64,000 nucleotides of DNA from Amycolatopsis marina (GCF_900111885.1 NZ_FOKG01000010.1:1-64000), one strand, 5' to 3'. Positions 30,925-40,253 are shown, counted from the stretch's first letter. Translations and numbers: made by a program. The notes: generated by a model not told the origin, from the sequence alone.

Positions 30925-31530
30925 ATGACACGAAATTCCACCAATGACGAGCCGCGCACACAGGTGCAGTCATCGTCCGGGCAAATCATGACCGCCATGC
31001 CTCTGGGCTCCTTGCTGATCGGAGTGTGTGGCTCAAGCGCCGCCGAGTCGACCGGGGAACTGGCGGAGGAGGCCTTGCGCTACGCCAACGACATCACCGT
31101 GGTCGCCACTCGGACCGCGGCCGCATTGTTCGTCTCCGACTTGCCGGTACCCCTGTACACCGACGCGGACTGGATCGACAAACCACTTCATGTGACTCTG
31201 CTGCAACAGGCCGACACCCTGGTGATCGCGCCCGCCACCGCAACGACCCTGGCCAAAGCTGCCGCCGGTATAGCCGACACATTGGTGACCGCGCTGATTT
31301 GTGCCCATGGTCCCGGCGTCTACTTCCAGCCGTGTATGAACGCCCGCATGTGGACCAGTCCCGCTGTACGCCGGGCGGTCGACACCCTTCGCGGCGACGG
31401 ACATCATGTCCTGGAACCTGGCCCCGTCGCTTCGCGCGCCAGCCGGACCGTGGGTTCCGGAGTTGGGGAGATTCCCGGCAACGTGCTGGCCACCGTCGCC
31501 GAGCACAAGCGCGAATCGGGTCGAAACTGA
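30925..31530 (+). CDS. Flavoprotein cysteine decarboxylase (EpiD/TvaF-like, HFCD family)
   Basis: 201 residues. The HFCD fold motifs are present: L-L-I-G-V-C-G-S-S-A-A near the N-terminus, a conserved His in K-P-L-H-V-T-L, A-P-A-T-A-T-T-L-A-K-A-A (the P-A-S-A-N-T position), G-I-A-D-T-L-V, and P-C-M-N-A-R-M-W (substrate clamp P-x-M-N-x-x-M-W). Such FMN enzymes decarboxylate the C-terminal cysteine of lantibiotics and thioamitides to a thioenol, or phosphopantothenoylcysteine in CoA synthesis. Position next to the precursor favours the peptide role. The precursor ends C-D-S, so two residues would have to be removed first. Confidence 0.85.
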   Translation: MTRNSTNDEPRTQVQSSSGQIMTAMPLGSLLIGVCGSSAAESTGELAEEALRYANDITVVATRTAAALFVSDLPVPLYTDADWIDKPLHVTLLQQADTLVIAPATATTLAKAAAGIADTLVTALICAHGPGVYFQPCMNARMWTSPAVRRAVDTLRGDGHHVLEPGPVASRASRTVGSGVGEIPGNVLATVAEHKRESGRN

Positions 31531-31634
31531 CCGGCGCGGACTCGGCAATCTGAGAGATGGGCATCGGGCATCGCTGCGCCTAACGTTTCCCACACCTGGC
31601 CGATGCCGCTCGATCGAACGAAGGAGCTACAGAC

Positions 31635-32036
31635 ATGCCTAAGGTTTCATGGGACAGCGCATCGAAGATCGAGGAGGTCGGCCCCGTCAGGGATCGATTC
31701 GAGATTCTCGACGGCTACTCGGCCAACTTCACCGTGTTCGACGAGGACATCGATGCCACCTCGCTCCTCAAAGGACTGCCAGAAGACCGCTGCCAATGCC
31801 CGCACTGGGGATATGTCATCAAGGGCAGGATGACCGTTCGCCTCGGCGACCAGGAAGAGGTCTACGAGGCAGGCGATGCGTTCTACACCCCACCCGGCCA
31901 CGTCCCGCTGAAGCACCAGGCCCACACCGAGGTCATCATGTTCAGCCCCGAAGAGGAACTGCGCAGGACAGGGGCGGCAGTGGCGCAGAACGCGGAAGCG
32001 GAGGGCATGCACGTGCGAAGGCCCGAACAGCAGTAG
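31635..32036 (+). CDS. Cupin-domain protein
   Basis: 133 residues, one cupin barrel. The usual metal-site histidines are partly changed: C-Q-C-P-H-W-G-Y-V-I-K-G and A-F-Y-T-P-P-G-H-V-P. The Cys-x-Cys-x2-His arrangement is notable. GAAGGAG precedes the ATG. It belongs to the row precursor, decarboxylase, cupin, FAD enzyme, so a tailoring or binding role in the RiPP pathway is plausible, but related cupins also occur outside such clusters. Confidence 0.75.
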   Translation: MPKVSWDSASKIEEVGPVRDRFEILDGYSANFTVFDEDIDATSLLKGLPEDRCQCPHWGYVIKGRMTVRLGDQEEVYEAGDAFYTPPGHVPLKHQAHTEVIMFSPEEELRRTGAAVAQNAEAEGMHVRRPEQQ

Positions 32037-32101
32037 TGACGCCAAGCCGCGTCCACTCACATGCCAGCACGAACAGTCAAGCCGACCTCAAGGAGGTCCC
32101 A

Positions 32102-33049
32102 GTGTTCGACGTGATCGTCATCGGAGGTGGACCGGCCGGTCTCTCCGCTGCCCTTACCCTCGGCCGCGCGCTCCGGCCGACCCTCCTGATCGATTCCGGC
32201 GAGTACCGCAATGCACCCGCCGCGGACATGCACAACTTCCTCACTCGTGATGGCACACCGCCAAGTGAGTTCCGCAAGATCTCCCACTCGGAACTCGACC
32301 AGTACTCCACTGTGGAGATCCGGAACGTGACGGTCGACGACACCAGGCCGCTGAAAGATGGCGACGGGTTCGAGTTGACGTTGACGGACGGCTCGGCCGT
32401 CCAGGCGCGGCGTCTGCTGCTCGCCACGGGCCTCGCCGACGACCTGCCACCGATCGAGGGCATCGGGGAGTTGTGGGGGCGCGGTGTCTACCACTGCCCG
32501 TACTGCCACGGCTTCGAGATCCGCGATACGCCGATCGCCGTCCTGTACTCAGATCCCCTGATGGTCGACCTCGCACTGCACCTGCGGAGGTTCAGCTCCG
32601 ACGTGGTCCTGTGCGCCGACGGTCGCGGCGACGAGCTCGACGGATCGACCCTCGCCCGGTTGGCGGACAACGGCGTGGCGGTCCGCGGCGAGAAGGTCGT
32701 CCGGCTGGAGTCCAACGGCGAGCGGCTGGAGAATGTGGTCTTCGAATCGGGCGAGTCGCTTCCCCGGCACGGACTCTTCGCCATGTCCCAGTTCAGGCAA
32801 CGCTCCGAGTTGCCCGGCAGGCTGGGATGCCAGTTGTTGCCGGACGGTTGTGTGGCGGTCGACGACTTCCAGTTGACCAGTGTCCCGGGTGTGTACGCCG
32901 CCGGGGACATGGCACACAGGGCGAGCCTGCCGATGCCGACCCCCTTTGTCAGCACGGCTACGTCCAGCGGCACGATCGCCGCGATCGCGGCCGACAAGAA
33001 CCTGGTCGCCACCGACACCACCACTCGGCCCGACCCTGTCCCTGCCTAG
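32102..33049 (+). CDS. FAD-dependent dithiol/thioredoxin-reductase-like oxidoreductase (GliT-type)
   Basis: 315 residues from a GTG with AAGGAGGT directly upstream. Motifs: V-I-V-I-G-G-G-P-A-G-L-S-A-A (FAD), redox pair in Y-H-C-P-Y-C-H-G-F-E, and V-Y-A-A-G-D-M-A (second FAD). Y-H-C-x-x-C-H-G-F-E marks the thioredoxin-reductase-like group that includes natural-product dithiol oxidases such as GliT and HlmI. The NADPH-binding region is weak (A-V-L-Y-S-D-P instead of G-x-G-x-x-A), consistent with an oxygen-dependent oxidase. It could form a disulfide in the cluster's product. Last gene of the row; a terminator follows. Confidence 0.85.
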   Translation: MFDVIVIGGGPAGLSAALTLGRALRPTLLIDSGEYRNAPAADMHNFLTRDGTPPSEFRKISHSELDQYSTVEIRNVTVDDTRPLKDGDGFELTLTDGSAVQARRLLLATGLADDLPPIEGIGELWGRGVYHCPYCHGFEIRDTPIAVLYSDPLMVDLALHLRRFSSDVVLCADGRGDELDGSTLARLADNGVAVRGEKVVRLESNGERLENVVFESGESLPRHGLFAMSQFRQRSELPGRLGCQLLPDGCVAVDDFQLTSVPGVYAAGDMAHRASLPMPTPFVSTATSSGTIAAIAADKNLVATDTTTRPDPVPA

Positions 33050-33062
33050 AAAGTGGCTCGAC

Positions 33063-33093
33063 ACCCCTGCCGGTGATCCTCACCGGCGGGGGT
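33063..33093 (+). terminator. Hairpin at the end of the RiPP operon
   Basis: ACCCCTGCCGGTGA (33063-33076), loop TCC, TCACCGGCGGGGGT (33080-33093), one G-T pair within the stem. It starts 14 bases after the oxidoreductase stop and marks the likely right boundary of the cluster. Confidence 0.75.
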
Positions 33094-33144
33094 TCGTCAT
33101 TTCCGGCTGCTGAGGCCAGGAAACAGGTACGGCATGATGACGGC

Positions 33145-33711
33145 GTGAATGCCACGGTAGCGGTCGCTTTGATCACTTCGTTGTCCACACTCGCCGCGGC
33201 GGCGCTGACCGGGATGGTCTCGGCCTGGTCGAACGGGAGGCAGCTGCGGCACCAGCGGCTGCTGGCGCGAGAACAGCAGGCGGAGGAGCGTGGTGCACAA
33301 CGGCGTGAGCTGCGACGTGAGGCGTACCAACAGTTCCTCTCTCAGGCCGATGCGGCCTACCGCGTGCTCGACGAAGGCTGGCTGGCGGCGCCATTCGCCG
33401 GATCTTCACGCTGGGAGGCCGGTTTCACCGCTCGCCGAGGGCTGGACGAGGCCTATATCCGGGTCCAGCTCGAAGGGCCCGACCGGGTCGCGGCCGAGGG
33501 GGCCAATGTCGTGCGCAGTATCGGTGACGAGTTCAGGACACACCGGCGTGTTCTCGACGCGAACCCCGGCACGCAGGACTGCGCTGCCGAGCTCGACCGC
33601 GCCGCCCGTGCCGACGTTCTCCGGGCGCGATTCCGGACAAGCAAGGATTTCGTTGCCGCGGCCCGCGACTCGCTGGGCGACGAGCCGCCCCGGGAGCTCC
33701 CGGAGGCGTAG
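33145..33711 (+). CDS. Membrane-anchored coiled-coil protein, function unknown
   Basis: 188 residues from a GTG. One N-terminal membrane segment (TVAVALITSLSTLAAAALTG) is followed by a strongly charged helix (LLAREQQAEERGAQRRELRR) and a globular helical tail. This domain plan is common among actinomycete hypothetical proteins that have no known role. It stands alone after the RiPP cluster terminator. Confidence 0.65.
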   Translation: MNATVAVALITSLSTLAAAALTGMVSAWSNGRQLRHQRLLAREQQAEERGAQRRELRREAYQQFLSQADAAYRVLDEGWLAAPFAGSSRWEAGFTARRGLDEAYIRVQLEGPDRVAAEGANVVRSIGDEFRTHRRVLDANPGTQDCAAELDRAARADVLRARFRTSKDFVAAARDSLGDEPPRELPEA

Positions 33712-33870
33712 CGGGACCAGGATGGCCGGGCACCCGAAGCCGGCGCCGAACACCGTGCGCGCGCTCCGTCAGGGCCTGACACACCGGGGCGAACTTTGCG
33801 ACGAATGGGCCATTGCAATGCGTGTGCGCCTGGGTTCAACTGGGTCGTTCGCTGAGCGAAAGGTCAGGCT

Positions 33871-36800
33871 ATGAGGCGAAGATACGTTGTCGTGCTGCTC
33901 GCCGCGGCCCTGGTCGGTGGATCCGCCACCACGGGCTCCGCCGCTCCGGCGCCCCCGGCCGGTGCGGAAGGAGACCTCCGGGCCTACGCTGCCGAGCTGG
34001 CTCCGGCCGAGGTGCATGATCTCCGGGCCGAGGGAATCGACGTGCTGGACGTGCCAGGAGGCGGGGTCGAGCTGATCCTCACCGACCAGCAACGCGAACG
34101 GCTGCGGTCCACCGGGATCGAGCTGCGCCCGAAGGAGCCGGCCGCGCGTACCAGATCCGCTCCGGAGACCGCCGCGGACGGCGTGTACCGGCCGTACAGC
34201 GGTCCCGGCGGTATCGAGGAGGAGATCCGGCGCACTGTCGCCGACAACCCGCACCTGGCCAAGCTGGTGCCAATCGGTGAGACGCGGCAGGGTCGGGAGA
34301 TCCTGGCGGTGAAGCTGACACTCGGCGCCCGGTTCCTTCCGGACGGCGCCAAGCCCGCATCACTGTACAGCTCCACGCAGCACGCGCGGGAGTGGATCAC
34401 CGTCGAGACGAACCGGCGGCTGATGCACCACATGATCGACAACTACGGGTCCGACCGCGAGATCACCCGGTTGCTCAACCGCAACGAGTACTGGTTCGTC
34501 CTCGTGGTCAATCCCGACGGCTACGACCACACGTTCACCGAGGGCAACCGGCTCTGGCGCAAGAACCTCAGGGACAACGACGGCGACGGGGCGATCACCG
34601 TCAACGACGGCGTGGACCTGAACCGGAACTTCGACTACACCTGGGGTTACGACAACGAGGGTTCCTCACCGAACCCGACCAGTCAGACCTATCGCGGTCC
34701 CGCGCCGAACTCCGAACCCGAGACGCGGGCGCTGGACGATCTCTTTCGCAAGGTCGACTTCAGCTTCCTGGTCAACTACCACTCGGCGGCGCAGCTGCTG
34801 CTCTACGGGGTGGGTTGGCAGGTCAACACCGACTCACCCGACGACCTGATCGCCAAAACGCTGGCGGGCACCGACGCGAAGCCCGGCGTCGACGGATTCG
34901 ACCCGGATGTCTCAGCCGAGCTGTACACGACCAACGGCGAAACGACCAACCACGCACAGGCCCGCTACGGGATCATCAGCTTCACCCCGGAGCAGACCAC
35001 ATGCCAGGCCGCGAGCCGGAGCGATCCGAACGACGAATGGCGCCCGGAAGACTGCCAGAGCGGGTTCAACTTTCCCGATGACGAGGAGCTGATCCAGGAG
35101 GAGTTCGAGCGCAACCTGCCGTTCGCGCTCGACATCGCCCGCTCCACGGCGGACCCGGCGAACCCGAAGTCGCATCTGGGGAACACCGCACCGGAGATCG
35201 TCGCGAAGCCCGTCAGCACCTCGTTCGGTGAAACCCAGACCGTGTCCGCGATCGCCAAGCGGCGACCGGGGCCGGTCCTGGTCCGCTACCGGATCAACGA
35301 TGGCAGGACGCGTATCGCGTTCGCCCGTGAATGGGACGGCGGCGAGCGGTACGGCGACGGCTTCGACGTCCACTACGAGGAGGTGCGGGCCGATCTCCGC
35401 GGCGCGGGACCCGGTGACCGGGTCGAGGTCGTGTTCCAATCCCATGGCAAGCGCACCGAACCGTTCACGTACACCGTCGAGCGGACGGCCGCGAAGCCGG
35501 TGCTGGTCCTCGCCAACGAGGACTACGAGGGCTTCGACCCGCCGGTGCCGAACGCGGTGCCGCAGGCCCCCGGTCCGCGTCATCTCGACGCGTACACCGC
35601 GGCGCTGGAGGCCAACGACATCCCCTACGACGTCTGGGACATGACCCAGCGTGGCGCGCCGGACCCGCTCGGCGTTCTCGCCCACTACGAGGCGGTCGTC
35701 TGGTACACCGGCGACAACGTGGTCACGCAGCGCGAGCCGGGCGCGGGCGACAACATCGTGGCCAAGGTGCAGCAGGACACGACACTCGCTGTCCGGGACT
35801 TCCTGAACGAGGGTGGCAAGCTGCTGCACACCGGTGAGTACGCGGGCTATTTCGGGCCGAATGGTTCGCTGTTCTTCGACAATGCCGAGGAGCCGTGTGC
35901 GCCCGAGTCGAGCTCGTTCCGGCTGTGCGTCTTCTCCAACGACTTCTACCAGTACTACCTCGGCGGATTCTCCCGGAGCTCGGTGAACTCCCCGGACGAG
36001 GTCACCGGTACCGGACGGCCGTTGGCGGGCAACCTCTCGCTCGTGGGTGGCGACGGGGCAGGCAACCAGGAGCGACCTGGCGAGTTCCGGGTGACCGGTG
36101 ACGTGCTGCCGGAGGAGGACTTCCCGCAGTTCAGGAGCAGCGAGGCCGCACGGTACGTACCGACCGGGCCCGAGCCGGAGCAGCCGTTGAGCGGTGAGTG
36201 GTACGCGGGCGCACTGCACGACGACCAGTCCTATCAGCGCTTGACGCGGACGATCGACCTGTCGTCGGCAGGTGCCGCGTCGCTCGGGCTGAACCTCTCC
36301 TACGATCTGGAGACCGGCTACGACTTCGTCATGGTCGAGGCTCGAGTCGTGGGCACGGATGGGTGGACGACGCTCGCGGACGCCGAGGGCAGGGCCACCT
36401 CGACAGTGCCGACGCAGTGTGAGCAGGGTTTCCTGCTCGCGTTGCACCCGTGGCTGGAGCGGTACCTGACGGTCGACGGTGACTCCTGCCTGCCCTCGGG
36501 AACCAGTGGTTCCTGGAACGGTTTCACCGGAAGTTCCGGGTGGGGACCGGCCACGTTCGACCTGTCCCGGTACGCGGGGGAGCAGGTCGAGGTCGCGGTC
36601 AGCTATGTCACCGATCCGTCCAGTGGTGAGGTGGGAGCCTTCCTCGACGACACGTCCGTCACCGTTGACGGCCAGGTCGCCGAGGAGAGCGGATTCGAGG
36701 ACGGTCTCGGACCGTGGGCCATCGCACCGCCACCGGAGGGCAGTGCCGACACCGGAGCGGCGTGGCAGCGGTCGCGGTCCTTGGTGCAACCGCGCGCCGC

Positions 36801-36921
36801 CGCGGTCACCACGGAGGACAGCGTGTATCTCGGTTTCGGACTGGAGTCCCTTGCGACGGCCGAACAGCGGGCGAAGGTGCTCGGTGACGCACTGCGCCAC
36901 CTGCTCGAACCAGCCACATAA
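33871..36921 (+). CDS. Secreted M14 zinc carboxypeptidase with C-terminal accessory domains
   Basis: 1016 residues. A signal peptide (M-R-R-R-Y-V-V-V-L-L-A-A-A-L-V-G-G, cleavage near S-A-A-P) and pro-region precede the M14 catalytic domain (about 110-430): zinc ligands in S-T-Q-H-A-R-E-W-I and N-Y-H-S-A-A, V-D-L-N-R-N-F-D-Y-T-W-G and catalytic Glu in S-F-T-P-E-Q. A long C-terminal part (430-1016) adds beta-rich domains, including an immune-inhibitor-A-like end (GFEDGLGPWAI). It removes C-terminal residues from extracellular peptides. It is nearly twice the length of ordinary M14 enzymes. Confidence 0.9.
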   Translation: MRRRYVVVLLAAALVGGSATTGSAAPAPPAGAEGDLRAYAAELAPAEVHDLRAEGIDVLDVPGGGVELILTDQQRERLRSTGIELRPKEPAARTRSAPETAADGVYRPYSGPGGIEEEIRRTVADNPHLAKLVPIGETRQGREILAVKLTLGARFLPDGAKPASLYSSTQHAREWITVETNRRLMHHMIDNYGSDREITRLLNRNEYWFVLVVNPDGYDHTFTEGNRLWRKNLRDNDGDGAITVNDGVDLNRNFDYTWGYDNEGSSPNPTSQTYRGPAPNSEPETRALDDLFRKVDFSFLVNYHSAAQLLLYGVGWQVNTDSPDDLIAKTLAGTDAKPGVDGFDPDVSAELYTTNGETTNHAQARYGIISFTPEQTTCQAASRSDPNDEWRPEDCQSGFNFPDDEELIQEEFERNLPFALDIARSTADPANPKSHLGNTAPEIVAKPVSTSFGETQTVSAIAKRRPGPVLVRYRINDGRTRIAFAREWDGGERYGDGFDVHYEEVRADLRGAGPGDRVEVVFQSHGKRTEPFTYTVERTAAKPVLVLANEDYEGFDPPVPNAVPQAPGPRHLDAYTAALEANDIPYDVWDMTQRGAPDPLGVLAHYEAVVWYTGDNVVTQREPGAGDNIVAKVQQDTTLAVRDFLNEGGKLLHTGEYAGYFGPNGSLFFDNAEEPCAPESSSFRLCVFSNDFYQYYLGGFSRSSVNSPDEVTGTGRPLAGNLSLVGGDGAGNQERPGEFRVTGDVLPEEDFPQFRSSEAARYVPTGPEPEQPLSGEWYAGALHDDQSYQRLTRTIDLSSAGAASLGLNLSYDLETGYDFVMVEARVVGTDGWTTLADAEGRATSTVPTQCEQGFLLALHPWLERYLTVDGDSCLPSGTSGSWNGFTGSSGWGPATFDLSRYAGEQVEVAVSYVTDPSSGEVGAFLDDTSVTVDGQVAEESGFEDGLGPWAIAPPPEGSADTGAAWQRSRSLVQPRAAAVTTEDSVYLGFGLESLATAEQRAKVLGDALRHLLEPAT

Positions 36922-37079
36922 CGCGTCAACCAGAGATGCAGGATGGCGGTGGCCAGCACATGTGTCACCGGTCGTGATCGCCGACTCGTGTTCGAACACC
37001 TGTCGGGCTTCACGACCGGTGACCGGTTCCCGTTCGTCCTCGTTGGGTATCCGGGACCGAGCGATTAGCCTTGCCGTTC

Positions 37080-38678
37080 GTGACACACGTTGAACTGCTG
37101 CTCGGGCCGTTGCTGCGGCACGTCGACGAGTCGTCCGCGACCGTGTGGGTCGAGACGAGCGGTCCGTGTGTCGTCGCGGTCCACACCGCGCGAGTGCCGA
37201 CGTTCGAGGTCTGCGGCCACCATTACGCCCTGGTCGTGCTGACCGGCCTCGAACCGGGCACCAGTACCGAGTACGAGGTGCGGCTCGACGACCGGACGGT
37301 GTGGCCGGAGCCGGGCAGCCGGTTCCCGGCCAGCCGGATCCGGACGTTACCCGGCGACGAAGGGCACTTCCGGCTGGTCTTCGGCTCCTGCCGCCAGCCG
37401 AGCACGCATCCCTCTCTCGGTGACGATGCCCTGATCCGGTACGCGGAGCGGATGCGGGAGCTATCCGAGCGCGACTGGCCGCAGGCGCTGCTGCTGCTCG
37501 GTGACCAGGTGTACGCCGACGAGACCACCGCGGAGACCCGGCGCTGGCTCGCGCAGCGCCGCGACCTGAGCCGGCCGCCGGGCGTCGAGGTCGCGGACTT
37601 CGAGGAATACGCCCACCTCTATCGGGAGACCTGGTCGGAACCGTCCGTGCGGTGGCTCCTCTCCACGATCCCCGTCTGCATGATCTTCGACGACCACGAC
37701 GTGCGCGACGACTGGAACACGTCGGATGTCTGGCGTGAGCAGATGCGGCGACAACCGTGGTGGGCCGAGCGACTGCGTGGCGCGTTCATGTCGTACTGGG
37801 TCTACCAGCACCTCGGCAACCTGGGGCCGGAAGCACTGGCCACGGATCCGGTGGTCGCCGAGGTGCTCGACCAGCCGGGGGACCGCACCGAGGCGCTGCG
37901 CAGGTTCGCGGAGGTCGCCGACGACGAACTGGAAGGTGTGAAACAGGCGCGCTGGAGCTACGACCGGCAGTTCGGGCGGATCCGGCTGCTCGTGGTCGAC
38001 ACCAGGGCCGGGCGCATCCTGGGCGCAGGGCGCCGCTCGATGCTCGACGAAGACGAGTTCACATGGGTCGAGCAGCACGCCGAGGGCGATTTCGATCACC
38101 TGCTCATCGGGTCGTCGCTGCCGTGGCTGTTGCCACCCGCCATCTCCGACCTCGAGTCGATGAACGAGTTGGCGTGTCGCCGCGAGGGCATCAGGGGTAG
38201 GTGGGCCGAACGGATCCGTCAGGCCGTCGACCTCGAGCACTGGGCCGCGTTCCGCACGTCGTTCGACCGGCTGGCCGCTCTCATCGCCCGGGTGAGCAGG
38301 GCCGACGTCCATCCCGCGACGATCTCGGTGCTGTCCGGCGACGTCCACCACTCCTACGTGGCGCAGGCGGCGTTTCCGGACCGGGTCCGCTCGGCGGTCC
38401 ATCAGCTGACGTGTTCGCCGGTCCACAACATGGCGCCCCGCGTGGTCCGGGTACCTTTCCGCGCCGGTTGGTCCCGGACCGTGACCCGGCTGACCCGGTG
38501 GCTGGCGCGCAGGGCAGGGGTACCGTCGCTGCCTGTGGAGTGGGAACGTAGGGTCGGTCCGTACTTCGGCAACGCGATCATGACTCTCGACCTGTACGGT
38601 CGCGACGCGGTGGCGGTGCTCGAGCGCGCCGGCCCGCGCGGACTGGTGGAGCACTCCCGGCTGCCGCTCACCCCCTGA
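37080..38678 (+). CDS. PhoD-like alkaline phosphatase / phosphodiesterase
   Basis: 532 residues from GTG at 37080 (TTG at 37071 possible). Metallophosphatase motifs: FRLVFGSCRQPSTHPSLGDD, LLLLGDQVYADETT, IFDDHDVRDDWN and S-V-L-S-G-D-V-H-H-S-Y, the last binding metal. The N-terminus is a fibronectin-like lid. There is no signal peptide or Tat motif, so unlike classical PhoD this one is probably cytoplasmic. It likely hydrolyses phosphodiesters or phosphomonoesters; the substrate is unknown. Confidence 0.85.
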   Translation: MTHVELLLGPLLRHVDESSATVWVETSGPCVVAVHTARVPTFEVCGHHYALVVLTGLEPGTSTEYEVRLDDRTVWPEPGSRFPASRIRTLPGDEGHFRLVFGSCRQPSTHPSLGDDALIRYAERMRELSERDWPQALLLLGDQVYADETTAETRRWLAQRRDLSRPPGVEVADFEEYAHLYRETWSEPSVRWLLSTIPVCMIFDDHDVRDDWNTSDVWREQMRRQPWWAERLRGAFMSYWVYQHLGNLGPEALATDPVVAEVLDQPGDRTEALRRFAEVADDELEGVKQARWSYDRQFGRIRLLVVDTRAGRILGAGRRSMLDEDEFTWVEQHAEGDFDHLLIGSSLPWLLPPAISDLESMNELACRREGIRGRWAERIRQAVDLEHWAAFRTSFDRLAALIARVSRADVHPATISVLSGDVHHSYVAQAAFPDRVRSAVHQLTCSPVHNMAPRVVRVPFRAGWSRTVTRLTRWLARRAGVPSLPVEWERRVGPYFGNAIMTLDLYGRDAVAVLERAGPRGLVEHSRLPLTP

Positions 38679-38713
38679 CCTCCTTCGCCCTGCCAGGCCG
38701 TATGCGCGCCGGT

Positions 38714-38728
38714 GTCTCATTTTGAGAC
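38714..38728. promoter_or_regulatory. GTCTCA-N3-TGAGAC operator before the activator gene
   Basis: GTCTCATTTTGAGAC, a 6-bp perfect dyad with three-base spacer, 75 bp upstream of the activator start. The same dyad lies before the operon at 40433. Confidence 0.7.
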
Positions 38729-38803
38729 GGCGACCACACCGCGCGGCTGGTCACCTGTGTCACAGTCGCTGCAGGCCCAGGAAAGTGCACAAGGAGGTGC
38801 GCG

Positions 38804-40243
38804 ATGGATGAGCTCGTCGATTGGGCCCGAACGGGTGGCGCGCTGGTCGCGCGAACGCCGCGGCTGTCGGCATCGTGGCGGCGGAGCCATGACTACGGGG
38901 CGCCCGCGGAGAGGGTTGATCCGGTCTTCATCGGCACCGTCGACGACGAGTCGTTGTTCTTCCAGTGCGGCCAGGAGGTCCTCCACGGTCTGCACGAGAC
39001 GCTCGCCAACGAGCCGATCAGCCTGATGCTGACCGACGAGGACGGTCACGTGCTCAGCCGCGTGTGCAACAACCGCGCGCTGATCGACGCCCTCGACAAG
39101 ACCTACCTCGCTCCCGGCTTCGCCTTCTCCGAACGGGAGGCGGGAACCAACGGCCTCGGCCTCGCGCTGGCCGACCGCACCCCGTCCCTGGTTCGCGGCG
39201 ACGAGCACTACTGCACCGCGCTGTGGGAGTACACCTGTGCCGCCGTGCCGGTGCTGGACCCCGTGCACGGGCGCCTTCTCGGAAGCGTCAACCTGACCAC
39301 CTGGTCGAAGAAGTCCGCGAACCTGTTGCTCGCTCTCGCGCAGACCGCCGCTGGGCACACATCGGCGTTGATGCTGTCGCGCGGCCACGGGATGCGGCCA
39401 CGTCCGACCCCTCGCGGCGATGTCTTCCTGATGAACGCGGCAGCACGGCCGGAGTCCGTGCCGGAACTCTCCGGCCCGTGGCACGCCGCCGCGGCCGAGG
39501 TGCGGGCCGCGCTGGCCGAAGGCCTGTCCGTCGGGGTCGTCGGCGAACGGGGCGTCGGCAAGTCGACCCTGCTGGCCGCGGCCCTGCATCGCCTGCGGCC
39601 GCACGATCGGATCCTGCACGCCCGGCCCCCGGACCCCCGGGACACCGAGTCGTGGCTGACCCTGTGGACACCGGAACTGGGCAAGGACAACACCAGTGTC
39701 ATCGCGGCCGAGGTGGACGTGCTGCCGTCGTGGGCGGCCACCGAACTCGGCGGGATCGTCGCGGCACACGCTCGGCGGCCGCTCACCGTCACAGCGCGCG
39801 ACGCGGCGTCGATTCCGGACGCCCTCGCCAGCCACGTCGACGCGGTCGTGGAGCTCCCACCACTGCGACACCGACCGGACGACATCCCGGCGTTGGCCGA
39901 ACACTTCGGCCGACGAGCCCGTGGCCGCGAGGTCCGGTTCACGCCCGCGGCGGTCCGTGTGTTGCGCACGTACCACTGGCCGGACAATGCCGAGCAGCTT
40001 CGCCGGGTGGTGCGCGAGGCCGCGAACAGGAGCGACGTCGTCGACGCTCGGCACCTGTCTCCTGAGGTGCTGTGCGGCCCGACGCGCACGTTGAGCCGGA
40101 TCGAAATCCTCGAACGCGACGAGATCGCCCGCTGCCTCGCCGAGCCGGGCGTGACGGTCACTCGCGCCGCGGAGCTGCTTGGCATGAGCCGAGCGACGAT
40201 CTATCGCAAGATCACGCAGTACGGTATCCGCACACGCGACTGA
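38804..40243 (+). CDS. GAF/AAA+/Fis-type activator (MimR/AcoR-like)
   Basis: 479 residues. The N-terminal part is a GAF-type sensor (L-M-L-T-D-E-D-G-H-V-L-S-R and FSEREAGTNGLGLALADRTP). A reduced AAA+ domain follows (Walker A G-E-R-G-V-G-K-S, ELPPLRHRPDDIPALAEHFG), then a Fis-type HTH (TRAAELLGMSRATIYRKITQ). The sigma-54 loop GAFTGA is missing, as in actinobacterial relatives that act without sigma-54. MimR-type proteins activate propane/acetone monooxygenase operons. The palindrome in its own promoter and in that of the next operon suggests autoregulation and direct control. Confidence 0.85.
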   Translation: MDELVDWARTGGALVARTPRLSASWRRSHDYGAPAERVDPVFIGTVDDESLFFQCGQEVLHGLHETLANEPISLMLTDEDGHVLSRVCNNRALIDALDKTYLAPGFAFSEREAGTNGLGLALADRTPSLVRGDEHYCTALWEYTCAAVPVLDPVHGRLLGSVNLTTWSKKSANLLLALAQTAAGHTSALMLSRGHGMRPRPTPRGDVFLMNAAARPESVPELSGPWHAAAAEVRAALAEGLSVGVVGERGVGKSTLLAAALHRLRPHDRILHARPPDPRDTESWLTLWTPELGKDNTSVIAAEVDVLPSWAATELGGIVAAHARRPLTVTARDAASIPDALASHVDAVVELPPLRHRPDDIPALAEHFGRRARGREVRFTPAAVRVLRTYHWPDNAEQLRRVVREAANRSDVVDARHLSPEVLCGPTRTLSRIEILERDEIARCLAEPGVTVTRAAELLGMSRATIYRKITQYGIRTRD

Positions 40244-40253
40244 CCACCTCGTC

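Noticed and set aside
34912..37086. Minus-strand ORF of 724 residues
   Set aside because: Antisense of the M14 carboxypeptidase; Arg/Val-rich shadow with no domain.
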